DNA from: Dermatemys mawii
Lineage: Eukaryota; Chordata; Testudines; Dermatemydidae
NCBI GenBank assembly: GCA_007922305.1
Contig: ML677365.1
Coordinates: 20,083,363 to 20,147,362 of the forward strand
Direction: 5' to 3'
Length of the DNA: 64,000 bases
In this document: in pieces, positions 55,801 through 64,000 of the stretch
How the letters are laid out: each line of letters starts with the position of its first letter
How positions within the stretch are numbered: position 1 is the first letter of the stretch
Made by a program: the position numbers and the translations under genes
Notes under the pieces: model-generated
Seen by the model: the letters and a program-made list of their open reading frames with translations, nothing else
Databases searched by the model: none
What the model was told of the DNA's origin: nothing

Positions 55801-58800
55801 GGACAGAGAACTCTGGGGCTGCAGCCTGGGAGTTCTCTGTGGAAGCCGCTGCCCCCGCACCTGCCTGGGGTAGGGGACACTGGTGCTTGCAGCCCCGGAG
55901 TCCCCTGTCCTGGCAGGCGCAGGACCACTTCTCTCCCCCGCTGGGCATTTAGCGTGATGGGATTTCTTGTATCCCATTTGTCGCGTTATAGTGGGGCTCC
56001 ACTATAGCTTGGCCAACTCTGGATGATTTCTCATGGGAGCAGCAAAAGGCATAGCTCTGACATTAAGCTTAATTCCTATCAAATTCCAAGTCGTTGCTGT
56101 AAAGCTAGAGTAATGGAGGTGCTTCAGCTGCTGGACAAAATATTTGTAAGAATTGTTTTTAACATATGTTACTTCATTTATTTCCCTAACCTCATTTTCA
56201 GAAATGGCTGAACCATTTTTGCTGAATTTCCAAAAATATTTAGCCTGAGACATTCACCTGACATGGAAAAGGTCAGCTAAAAAGTTTGGCAGAGTAATTG
56301 AAAGCTGTCTTGTAATGGGAAGTGTTGAGCAGCCTTAACTATAAGTGTAAGTCAGCGGTTCTCAAACTTTTTGAGACCGCGACCCCTTTTACCTTGTTCC
56401 TGTGCCGCAGCGGACCGTTGTATGTCTGCCGAAAAGCCGCCAAATGCATTACTTCCGCATTCAGCAGCTTTTCGGTGGACATGCTGAGCGCTCCCGAGTG
56501 CCATTTTCGGAAGCGCTCGGTGTGTCCGCCAAAAAGCCGTCGAATGCGGAAGTAATGCATTCGCCAGCTTTAAAGCGGTGCTGGAACTCGCGACCCCAAT
56601 GGAGGTGCTCCGTGACCCCCAAGGGGGTCGCGAACCCTGGTTTGAGAACCCCTGGTGTAAGTTATTACAGGCAGAGCTGATAAGACTTTTTTCCATTAGA
56701 AATATGTCAATTAACACACTGATAGAAACTGATACTTCAGAGATTCTTATGCCAGGAAGGAATACTATGACCATCTACTTCAGGGTGGGCAAACTTTTTG
56801 GCCTCAAGGCCACATCGGGATTCTGAAATTGTATGGAGGGCTGGGTAGGGAAAGCTGTGCCCCCTCAAACTAGCTGGCCTCCGCCCTCTGACTGCTCCCC
56901 TCAGAATCCCCAACCCATCCAAGCCTCCCTGCTCCATCTCTCCTGAATACCCCCTCTCGGAACCCCCTGCCCCTAACTGCCCCCCTGGGTTCCCACCCCC
57001 TGCTCCCTGTCCCCTGACTGCCCCGACCTCTCTCCACACACTCCTCCCCCGGAACTTCTATGCCTATCCACCCCGCACCCCATTCCCTGTCCCCTGACCA
57101 AGCCTCCCCACCCTCCAGAACTTCTGCTCCCTGACCCTTGACTGCCCTCCAGGGCCCTCTGCTCCTTATCCAGCCTCCCCTCCCCTCCCCTTATCATGCA
57201 GCTCAGAGCAGCAGGACTTGCAGTCCCGTGGCCTGACCAGAGCCTGCCATGCTGCCTGGCCAGGAGCTCGCTGCCCAGAGTTCTGGCAGCATGGCGAGCT
57301 GAGGCTGCAAGGGGAGGGGGAACAGTAGGGGAGGGCCTGGGGGCTAGCGTCCCTGACTGGGAGCTCAAGGGCTGAGCAGAATGGTCCCGCGGGCCGGATA
57401 TGGCCTGCGGGCTGTAGTTTGCCCACCTCTGATCTAGTTTCATCTTTTTGGATAACACACAAAAAAAATGAAGAGAACTTAATATAATTTTAAAGATATA
57501 TTTTTAATTTGTTGAAAAGGAAAGAGGGAGTGGGGTTGTTCTACTAGTAAAAATGTGCTGATAGCTGATATCAGGAACTCCTGCGATATAAAAAATGCAG
57601 GTCCTAGCTTTAGGTTTTGTGATTATTTCTTACAGAACTAACAAGATACCTGATTTCCTTACTTTTATTTATTAAATTGTATTAAAACCACAGCACCTAC
57701 GAGACCTCTCATGGACCAGGACCTTATTGCGTTAGGCTCTATACTAACAGATAATATTTCAGATATTTTGTTCTAAATTATATTGTACTGTAACTTCAAT
57801 CTATCCATTCTGTTAATTATTTTGGTCCAGATTCTTAAAGGTATTTAGGCACATAACTCCCAAAGGGTTTTAGCCTTTGTGCCAATCTTGCTCCCTTACT
57901 TATGTGAATGTACCTATTGTAGTCAGTGGGATTAAGTCTCAGAGTAAGGTAGGCTTTGTCTCTTAAGCAGCAGTATTTGTTTAGAAAACGTTTCAGTTAA
58001 TGTTGAATAAAACTAAACTTTGTAGCTTTTGAACTCTTATTTCTAAAATATGAACTGGACACTTTGTGCACTAGGCTTCAAAATCCTTGGTTGCTTGTTT
58101 TATATACATATAAAAAAATCTTTTTCTCAGTAGACGCTGTATATTACTTGACTGAAGATGTGTATATAATAGTGAGTATATAGATAGTGAGGGAATAATG
58201 AGAATAAACCCTTTGGAAATGTGGATATTTAAGCATTCAAGTGGCAGCGTGTGAAGTATTAGTGTTCTTAGGATTCATTATAAAATCAAATGTAATCACT
58301 GTAAGGGCTACAGTATTCAAACAACATGCATTCACTAATTTATGCAAACGCACACATGCATGGAACTGTGACCTAATTTAATGTTATGCTGCTTCAGCTA
58401 AAAAGTGCAACATAAGCATTTTCTTACTCCTTAAGCTAAAGTCAGGGTGCCGATCAATAACTTTGTTGTTAAAACTTTTGCCCTGTCTCCGGTCATGTTC
58501 TGTCCTGCAAGGAGAGAAACTGTACTTCCCTTTTCCTAACTTGGATTCATGTTATATCAGTTACTCTGTTTAAAATACTTAGGAAACTAGCAAAATAAAA
58601 TAGAATGAAAAAAAATTAGTTCACTATTTTGTATAAAATTTCTGATGGTGGGTTTTTTTGTTTGTTTGTTTGTTTTCTTGGTCTAGCCGATCAAAAATCC
58701 TCCTTCAGGAAAGAAGTATGTTAGATGTCCGTGTAATTGTCTTCTTATCTGTAAGGATACGTCTCGGCGAATAGGATGTCCGAGACCCAACTGGTAAGAC

Positions 58801-60613
58801 CTAAAAAATCTTAATGACAGATACCATGGTGATGCGAATGTAATAAATATTTTAATGTCATTGTTAGTCATTCATTTATCAAAGAGTGTCCACATTCATT
58901 AACACTACACAAATATTTGCCCATGGCTCTGAAGACCTAAATGTATTGGATTCAATAGGTTAATGTATTCAAAGAAGAAAACTATATTATTTGTGCTGTA
59001 ATAAATATTTCTCTCATATGATACCAGTTTCAGTAATGTTTTTTAATATATTTAATATGGGATAGTATATTGTGTAAGTTGTCTGAGGATTATATGAAGT
59101 GAATAGCATACAATATATTGGGAAAATGATTTGAAAGTTCTGGGAAATATTGTGCATAATTTCCTGCAAGCTCAGTTCTATGGTAATTCCATGGGAAAGT
59201 GGTGAACGCACAACTTGCGTTATAGTAACTCTGTTGCTTAGTAACTGTGAATAACTTGACACTTCTTGAATCTTTCATTGCAGAAATCCTTCCTACTCCT
59301 TTCTCAAAAAAATGTCAGTGAACATATCTGCTCTTTGTTTAGAGAAACTAGTTAATATAAACTAATCTGATATTTATGCAAATCTTTAGAATTCTAAAAT
59401 AAATAAGAGGCATATGTCTGGACACAGGAGATGCCACTGCATACTTTAACACAATAAGTGAAATTCCGGCCCCATTGAAGTCAAGGATTTCATCCAATAA
59501 ATCTAAGTAAGCAGGAATCTATAACACATCATAATGTACTAGATAACCAGGAAGCACAAAAATAAACAAATTTCCCTAATTTTGTCCCAATATTATATGC
59601 TGCTTCAGTGGCTCTCCTTGAAGGAGAGCAAGATTGGGAGTGTGCATTTTATAGGAAAGGGCCCTTCACAGAGCATGCTCTGCCATTGTTCCCTGCCTTC
59701 CACACTGAAGGGGGTCTGGCCCAACCTGAGCTGTGGCAGCATGGCACAGGGAGGGATGATTTGAATTAGGTGATTCTTTGTGCCTGCATTTTTGCTTCAG
59801 ACACTGTTATTTTTGTTGTATGTTCAAACCATGTGAGCAAACTGGAAACATGAAATGATGCAGTGTGGTTACTTTAAAAATACAAAGCCAAGCATGTGAC
59901 AAAATTGACATTAAATGGTCTTTGGAGCTCGAAGTTGATTTTTTTTTCCCCCCCTCTAGTTGACAAAAAGTGGGCTATTTAGGACTAACAGTGCTAAATG
60001 ACTTAGTGGAGCGGTTCTCAAACTGGGGGTTGCAACCCCCCAGGAGGGTTGCGAACTCCCTGTGCTGCTGAAGTGCTGTGAATAGAACGCTTCCGCTTTC
60101 GGCAGCATTTCGGTGGACATGCCATGCTCTTCAGTGTCCTGCGAAAAGCCGCCAAAGTGAATGTTTCCGGTTTTGGTGGCTTTTCGGCAGACACTCCGAA
60201 GGGCACAGCTTGTCCACCGAAATGTTGCTGAAAGCGGAATCGTTCCATTTGCCACCATTTTCACTTGTATAATAACTTTTCAGGAAAGAAAATGACATCT
60301 TTCTTACCTGTTTGGAAAACACTAAGAGAGAGCTCAATTCGATGCACATATAATAAGAAGTAGGTTCCACTTTACAGTCATAAATTATGTGGTAAGGTCT
60401 TGCAGAGCTAATAACCTAAATGCATCATCCCTTTTCCTCATTAATGTAATGTAATTACATGGCATACATGTTTAATGTTCCTACTACAGTAGACGCATCA
60501 TTAACCTTGGTCCAGTGATGTTGATTCCAGAAGAGCAGCCAGCTCAGCCTGCCTTGCCAGTTCAGCCAGAAGGTACTCGGGTGGTGTGTGGACACTGTGG
60601 AAATACATTCCTG
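43432..60613 (+). CDS. PIP4P2: PIP4P2/TMEM55A, type 2 PtdIns-4,5-P2 4-phosphatase, N-terminal 162 residues (3' partial)
   Basis: The protein sits in late endosome and lysosome membranes and is described as removing the 4-phosphate of PtdIns(4,5)P2 to give PtdIns5P. Four exons join in frame: 43432-43537, 51695-51843, 58687-58793 and 60490-60613. Residues 1-35 hold an ERSPLL acidic dileucine sorting motif. Exon 2 has a PPPY motif and the first Cys pairs (CRVC, CTVC). Exon 3 has CPCNC and the catalytic CX5R motif CKDTSRR (Cys107 to Arg113). Exon 4 has CGHC, and its last codons read GNTFL. The match to mammalian TMEM55A is close to residue by residue. Human is about 257 residues, so roughly 95 residues, including both transmembrane helices, lie beyond 64000. 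The start [13 protein letters not shown] equals the human start, although the frame stays open upstream. Confidence 0.95.
43538..44793. other. PIP4P2 intron 1, 5' part
   Basis: A CpG-rich start fading into AT-rich intron sequence with no recognised element. Confidence 0.6.
44794..47654 (-). mobile_element. Large decayed hAT transposon, 2.86 kb
   Basis: Ends CAGGGTGGATTTGATTTAAA and AAAACCACTGATTTTTATCC then ACCCTG are inverted. A perfect duplication GAATAAAG lies at 44786-44793 and 47655-47662. Minus-strand transposase remnants lie inside, so this is an autonomous-type copy now inactive, in PIP4P2 intron 1. Confidence 0.93.
45395..46330 (-). pseudogene. hAT transposase remnant (DUF659-type)
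   Basis: Frame-broken pieces in order: [12 protein letters not shown], then [16 protein letters not shown] and [20 protein letters not shown] with [17 protein letters not shown] at 46255-46090. [20 protein letters not shown] follows near 45960. The dimerisation end [11 protein letters not shown] and [18 protein letters not shown] is near 45540-45440. Many stops and frameshifts are present. The Asp of the LSLDEWS block is retained. Confidence 0.82.
47663..48032. other. PIP4P2 intron 1, no recognised feature
   Basis: AT-rich sequence between the hAT element and a Penelope end. Confidence 0.6.
48033..48240 (-). mobile_element. Penelope-like element 3' end fragment
   Basis: The minus strand holds TATTTATACCTGCCCCGG, CACTGCATGCATC and the hammerhead-like block, then GGTGCCACAGGACTC. 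No coding part is present. Confidence 0.75.
48080..48116 (-). ncRNA. Hammerhead-ribozyme-like motif, Penelope copy 3
   Basis: The minus strand reads CCGACGA (core T changed to C), A, stem GTGGG/CCCAC, GAAA, GCTTATGCTC. The two-base-pair stem III GC/GC is intact, but the core change probably kills activity. Confidence 0.35.
48269..48340. repeat. 37-bp tandem duplication
   Basis: AGCTAACTGCAAGAGCAGTT followed by TCTCTTCTCTTGCTAAC is present twice in tandem with one change. Confidence 0.85.
48495..49950. mobile_element. 1.46-kb element with GGGTGACCAG ends
   Basis: Left GGGTGACCAGGTGTCTG, right GGATACCTGGCGACCC with TA following. The ends match the 114-bp mariner-like MITE at 34120. The C-rich interior has no transposase that I can see; proline-rich ORFs are chance. 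Confidence 0.55.
50051..50247 (-). mobile_element. tRNA-derived SINE with CR1-like tail (tortoise Pol III SINE type)
   Basis: On the minus strand the 5' part GGGAGTGATAGCTCAGTGGT resembles a tRNA start. The A box is at 50238-50228 (TAGCTCAGTGG) and a B-box-like GGTTTTGAGTTCAAT is at 50202-50188. The 3' part CCTGAGGTCCCTTCCAACCC and ATTCTATGATTCTATG is the CR1 tail. This combination is known from cryptodiran turtles. Confidence 0.88.
50248..51694. other. PIP4P2 intron 1, 3' part
   Basis: AT-rich intron, no element recognised. Confidence 0.6.
51695..51843 (+). CDS. PIP4P2: PIP4P2 coding exon 2
   Basis: 149 bases beginning with the last two bases of Ala36. It carries [16 protein letters not shown], then [17 protein letters not shown] and CTVCNEAT. 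The acceptor is TTTCTTTGCAG and the donor ACG|GTAAAT. An acceptor three bases downstream (CAGCAG) is possible but would drop Ala36. Confidence 0.95.
51844..52340. other. PIP4P2 intron 2, start
   Basis: No repeat recognised between the exon 2 donor and the first hAT MITE. Confidence 0.6.
52341..53019. mobile_element. hAT MITE, GGGTGGGCAAACT family, reversed copy, 679 bp
   Basis: Ends CAGGGGTGGACAAACTATGG and AAAGTTTGCCCACCCCTG. Duplication CTCTAAAA/CTCTGAAG (6 of 8). It contains a ~85-bp G-rich tandem duplication at about 52614-52780. Confidence 0.87.
53020..53864. other. PIP4P2 intron 2, no recognised feature
   Basis: Mixed sequence without recognisable exon or repeat. Confidence 0.55.
54096..55136. 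repeat. Direct repeat pair inside the LTR
   Basis: 54096-54258 and 54960-55136 are about 95% identical apart from a (CA)n length difference. The first copy runs into the 56-bp tandem array. Confidence 0.9.
54237..54404. repeat. Three 56-bp tandem units in the LTR
   Basis: Units start CTGAGCGGACTGGGTCAATC, CTCAGTGAGCTGGGTTAAAT and CTCAATGGGCTGAGCTGAGC, each exactly 56 bases and about 60-65% alike by eye. Confidence 0.75.
56353..56654. mobile_element. hAT MITE, GGTTCTCAAAC family, 302 bp
   Basis: Ends CAGCGGTTCTCAAACTTT and GGTTTGAGAACCCCTG. A perfect duplication GTGTAAGT is at 56345-56352 and 56655-56662. Confidence 0.94.
56781..57431. mobile_element. hAT MITE, GGGTGGGCAAACT family, 651 bp
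   Basis: Ends CAGGGTGGGCAAACTTTTTG and TAGTTTGCCCACCTCTG. Duplication ATCTACTT/ATCTAGTT (7 of 8). The boundaries give the same 651-bp length as the copy at 33203. Confidence 0.9.
57440..58686. other. PIP4P2 intron 2, 3' part
   Basis: AT-rich. A (TTTG)4 run at 58657-58675 precedes the exon 3 acceptor. The block near 57830-57950 is an old interspersed repeat shared with 40690. Confidence 0.55.
58687..58793 (+). CDS. PIP4P2: PIP4P2 coding exon 3 (CX5R catalytic motif)
   Basis: 107 bases, residues 86-120 plus two bases: [18 protein letters not shown], then [17 protein letters not shown]. Cys107 and Arg113 form the CX5R phosphatase signature. The acceptor TTGGTCTAG follows a (TTTG)n tract. The donor is TG|GTAAGA. 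Confidence 0.96.
58794..60002. other. PIP4P2 intron 3
   Basis: AT-rich intron, no recognised element before the truncated hAT MITE. Confidence 0.6.
60006..60255. mobile_element. Truncated hAT MITE, GGTTCTCAAAC family
   Basis: Left end GAGCGGTTCTCAAACTGGGG and the GCGAAAAGCCGCCAAAGTGA modules are present; the right terminal repeat is missing. It ends about 235 bases before exon 4. Confidence 0.75.
60490..60613 (+). CDS. PIP4P2: PIP4P2 coding exon 4
   Basis: 124 bases completing Cys121, then [30 protein letters not shown] and [11 protein letters not shown]. The acceptor is CTACTACAG and the donor CTG|GTAAGT. The next exon, expected to start WMELRFN, is not found before 64000. Confidence 0.95.
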
Positions 60614-62491
60614 GTAAGTAACCAATGTGCATTGTAGTGTCAGGGTTTTCATGTACACTTGGAGCTGGGGTTGTGATTCCCAGCTCAAATAGACGCATCT
60701 GTGCTAGCTCAAGTATGTGTGCTAAAAATAGCAGTGTAGCATGGATGACAGCTCAAGGCTAGTTGCCTAAGTACCCATCCTGTCCCCCTAGGCATGTATT
60801 CAAACAGTTAGCCTGAGACATTGCCTGTGCTATCCCAGCTATGCGTCCTGTCATCTGTGAATCACACTCCAACTCTAAGTGGAGATGTAGCTGAAGGGCT
60901 AAATTCTCCTCTTTAACATCAGTGCAATATCACTGAAATCAGTGGAACTCCTTCAAAGAACCTGGTACAGCATTGATGTGGAACCAAATCCTTTGTAAAT
61001 TGATTGTTAAGACACAGATATCACTTTGGACATGTAGTTTGTATCTGAGTATTTACTTGTGCTTCTTCAAGAAAATCCCCCAGTATTCTCTCCACCTAGG
61101 AAAGAGTCAGACCCACTTGTTGACCAGCGCTGTTGTCATAATGGTTGAGGTTTCAATGTTGAAATTGACTTTAGAAATAGTATTTTGTAGAGATGTAATA
61201 TATAGCCTTACCCTGGAAGAAATTAGATTTGATTTCATCAACATATTGGTGTTCAAAAATGATGTTGTGAACGTGCATAGTAGACATTTGTTGCAAAGTG
61301 CATTAATTATGCCCCTATGAAAAATGGCCGATGCAGATCCTTGAAGCTAAACTGTTTTCATAATCAACTGACCAAAGTCACCTTGTAAGGGGTGGCAAGG
61401 GCAGATAGACGTCTTTATCTCTGTAGCCAAATGTAAAGGGGCTGAGGAAGGGCTTCAGCTTGCCTTATAATAGGTGCAAGTGAGGGGCTCCCTTGTGGCA
61501 ATTTTGCTACAGAACATGTTTCTTGTGGGGTACATTTACAGATCAACTGAAGTGCATACTAACCACCTTAAATATTGTTATAGTTTAAAGATGAGTTTGC
61601 AAGGTGTGCTGTAGGTAGTTAGGGAGCTGGGTCATGAATTTACACATGCTATTTGTAAAGTTTTTTTGCAGTGCTAAAGTTACGAAGTTTTTGAGACAAA
61701 TTCCTTCTATTGACTCTTATTTTTCTTCCACTTTTTCTTAAAAATAAATAAAAATCTTACCTAGCGCAACCTACACTTACTTCCCTTCCTCTCTCCACCC
61801 CACAAAATCCAGTATTAAGGGTTCATGGTTAAACATTTGGAAATCAGTACATTTCCACATCTACATACAATCTTAACTCTGACTGCTTTCTTGTAATTAC
61901 AGGCACACAGTATTTCTTAAATAATAGTATATCACTTTTAAAAACGTCTTCAACCTTCAAGATCAAATTCTTGTAAGGGCCCATCTACAGTACACATTTT
62001 ATCAAAGATCACCGTATAACGTGGGTTGATTTTGCCTACGTAGATAGTTTTAATTCAGTTTGGGACTATGTTATGGAATCCTTTTAGAGCTCTGGCATGG
62101 TATGAAAGAGTACAGTCTGGTAAATGATTCTGTGACATTGTTATAATGCTGTTTGGCTCCATCTACACAGGCAAAACTAAGCAGTTATTAACTAGTCATG
62201 GTATTGTTATGTTTTAATGCATCCTCTTGACACAATAATATTGTAGTGCATACAGACCCTTACACTGCATTGTTTTACTAGAAACTGTGTCCTCCTATGC
62301 AATCAGATTCTACTGGCTAATGTGCCAGACTCCTTGTTCAGGTGTTTTGCAAACAGTGAGATTTTAATTTTTCAACCACTCTGCTGCATCAGTAGGAGTA
62401 ATGGATATTTCTAAGCTACATCATTTGCTATGGGCCTTCTTTTTTGGAGATGAGATGACACCCCTTGTGGTAAACTAGTATGTCATACTTA
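60614..62491. other. PIP4P2 intron 4, 5' part
   Basis: No exon of PIP4P2 is seen. The patches at 61975-62060 and 62150-62280 carry CATCTACA(C/G) sequences like Harbinger MITE ends but are too degraded to bound. Confidence 0.5.
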
Positions 62492-63238
62492 GGCCTTGGC
62501 TACACTTGCAAGTTAGAGCGCATTAAATCAGCTCCGGGCGCCCTAACTCCTGAGGTGTCCACACTGGCAAGACACATAGAGCACTTGGATTCTGCAACTG
62601 GAGTGCTCCTGTTAATCCACCTCCACAAGAAGCATCAAACTTGCTGCGCCGCAACTGAAACGCCCAGGTATCAGTTTGGAAAACATGTTGCACTATTGTG
62701 CTGTGATTGGCTTCCGGAAACATCCCATAATCCCTTGAAGTCAAGTGGCCACTCTTCTCATTGTTTTGAACTCTGCAGGCATGCGGATATTCCATTTCAA
62801 AGCATCATTTCTGACAGCTGGCATGCTTATCTGCTCCGGGACAAAGCAAACCATTACTATGGAATGCTCCTGCTGCAGAGGTGTGTGCCTGTGTGTGAGG
62901 GAGAGAGAGGTGTGAGGGAAGACTGATGTCGGGGTTTTCCCCTGCTGCTGTCTGAACTTACAAGACAGCATTCTGACACACTCTCTGCCCCCCAAAACAG
63001 TCTCTCTCCCCCGCCACATACAAACAACACACTCCCTCCACACTTCCCCAGATTTGAAAAGAACTCTGCAGCCACTTGCACACTGGGATCACTACTCTCT
63101 GTGGCATTGCAAAAGCTGCTAATGTGGCCATGCCACTGTGCTTGCAGTTGACAGTGTGAACACAGGGCAGTGTTTTCCCTGTTGCAGTCTCCAAGGGCTA
63201 ACTCCTGGCACGCTACATCTGCAAGTGTAACCATGCTC
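62492..63238. mobile_element. Harbinger-like MITE, 747 bp
   Basis: Left GGCCTTGGCTACACTTGCA; right read inward GAGCATGGTTACACTTGCAG. A perfect TTA duplication (62489-62491 and 63239-63241) is as expected for PIF/Harbinger. The internal 148-codon ORF has no recognisable domain. Confidence 0.82.
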
Positions 63239-63542
63239 TTAGTAATGGTATTCTCCCATTACAGTTGCAGAGGAAATATTTTTATAGTTACTGAGCAAAC
63301 GCTTCAATATTATCTTTATAACATGGGATACCGATATTATAAGTGAGAATAATGCGTGCAGCAACTCCCAAGTATTTCATAAAGTCTAAACATATTTTTA
63401 TAAATTTAATACCTATTTTAACAATACATGGATGAGCCAGACTGGTTTTCTGCTATGCATTTGTTCAGCTGAGACCTTGGCATGAACTATTGTAATCTTT
63501 GGGTGTACTATGGTTAAGAGTTTCACTGCTCTTCTCCTAGTG
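63239..63542. other. PIP4P2 intron 4, no recognised feature
   Basis: AT-rich spacer between two MITEs. Confidence 0.6.
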
Positions 63543-64000
63543 CAGAGGTGGGCAAACTTTTTGGCCCGAGGGCCACATCGGGTTTGTGAAATTATATCAA
63601 GGGCTGGGTAGGCAAGGCCCCGCTCCCAGTCCAGCCTCCTCCCACTTCCTGCCCCCTGAGAATTCCTGACCCATCCAACCCCACACACACACCTTGTCCC
63701 CTGACTGCCCCTTCCACAGACCCCTAACCCACCCCCCAGGACCACACCCCCTACCCAATTCCCCTGCTCCTTGTCCCCTGACTGCCCCAACCCCTATCCT
63801 TCCCACCCCGTAACCACCACCCCAGAATCCCATCCCCATCCAACCCACCTGCTCCCTGACTGCCCCCTCCAAAGCCCCCCCCCAACCACTACCCTGGAAC
63901 CCCCCCATTTCCCCTCTTACCATAGCTGCTGGTTGGCGGGGGGGAGCATGCAGGCCCAGCTCCCAGAGCTCTGCCCGCGCAGGATGGCTCTGGGGGAGGG
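63543..64000. mobile_element. hAT MITE, GGGTGGGCAAACT family, cut by window end
   Basis: Left end CAGAGGTGGGCAAACTTTTT followed by the family's GGCCCGAGGGCCACATCG and C-rich body. By comparison with the 651-bp copies it should end near 64190. Confidence 0.85.

Larger units (their letters stand above)
53865..56004. mobile_element. Pogo/Tigger-like MITE split by an LTR
   Basis: The left end is CAGTGGAGCCCCGGTATAAC; the right end read inward is TAGTGGAGCCCCACTATAAC. TA flanks both sides. Without the inserted LTR the MITE would be about 444 bp. Inside are palindromic GGCTTCTCTCCCC / GGGGAGAGAAGC modules. Confidence 0.78.

Noticed and set aside
62480..62926. 148-codon ORF
   Set aside because: It lies inside a Harbinger-like MITE bounded by TTA duplications; no transposase motif is recognised.

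Overview
This window is nuclear DNA from a sauropsid vertebrate, most likely a turtle. The genes have vertebrate exon structures with GT-AG introns. The repeats are CR1 LINEs, a tRNA-derived SINE with a CR1-like tail (the tortoise Pol III SINE type), Penelope-like elements, a decayed R2-clade retrotransposon, Harbinger- and mariner-like MITEs, and many hAT MITEs with 8-bp target duplications. The turtle call is an inference from this repeat set. No bacterial or organellar features are seen, and there is one 400-base assembly gap at 3057-3456.

Two real protein genes are present, arranged head to head. OTUD6B, an OTU-family deubiquitinase, is on the minus strand. Its seven coding exons run from 31866 down to 8482 and join in frame into a complete 304-residue protein. 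PIP4P2 (TMEM55A), a lysosomal PtdIns(4,5)P2 4-phosphatase, is on the plus strand. Its first four coding exons (43432-60613, 162 residues) lie here; the C-terminal exons with the two membrane helices lie beyond position 64000. Each start codon sits in a CpG-rich promoter region, and the starts are about 11.6 kb apart. As I recall, mammals have the same divergent neighbours.

Layout: 1-1098 holds part of a DNA transposon, followed by repeat-rich sequence. OTUD6B with its introns covers about 7-32 kb. Intron 2 holds a Penelope copy broken by a hAT MITE, an intact transposon with a 559-codon ORF (18752-21299), two hAT MITEs and a solo LTR. Intron 1 holds the R2-clade relic. The 32-43 kb intergenic stretch holds hAT and mariner MITEs, the 5' part of a CR1 element and an inverted Penelope copy. 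PIP4P2 intron 1 holds a 2.9-kb decayed hAT element, a Penelope end, a GGGTGACC-ended element and the SINE. Intron 2 holds hAT MITEs and a pogo-like MITE interrupted by a solo LTR.

The most interesting object is the 2.55-kb element at 18752-21299. It has an intact single-exon ORF, CACTG-starting inverted ends and a TAA target duplication. A second, very similar but nonsense-mutated copy lies inverted at the window start.
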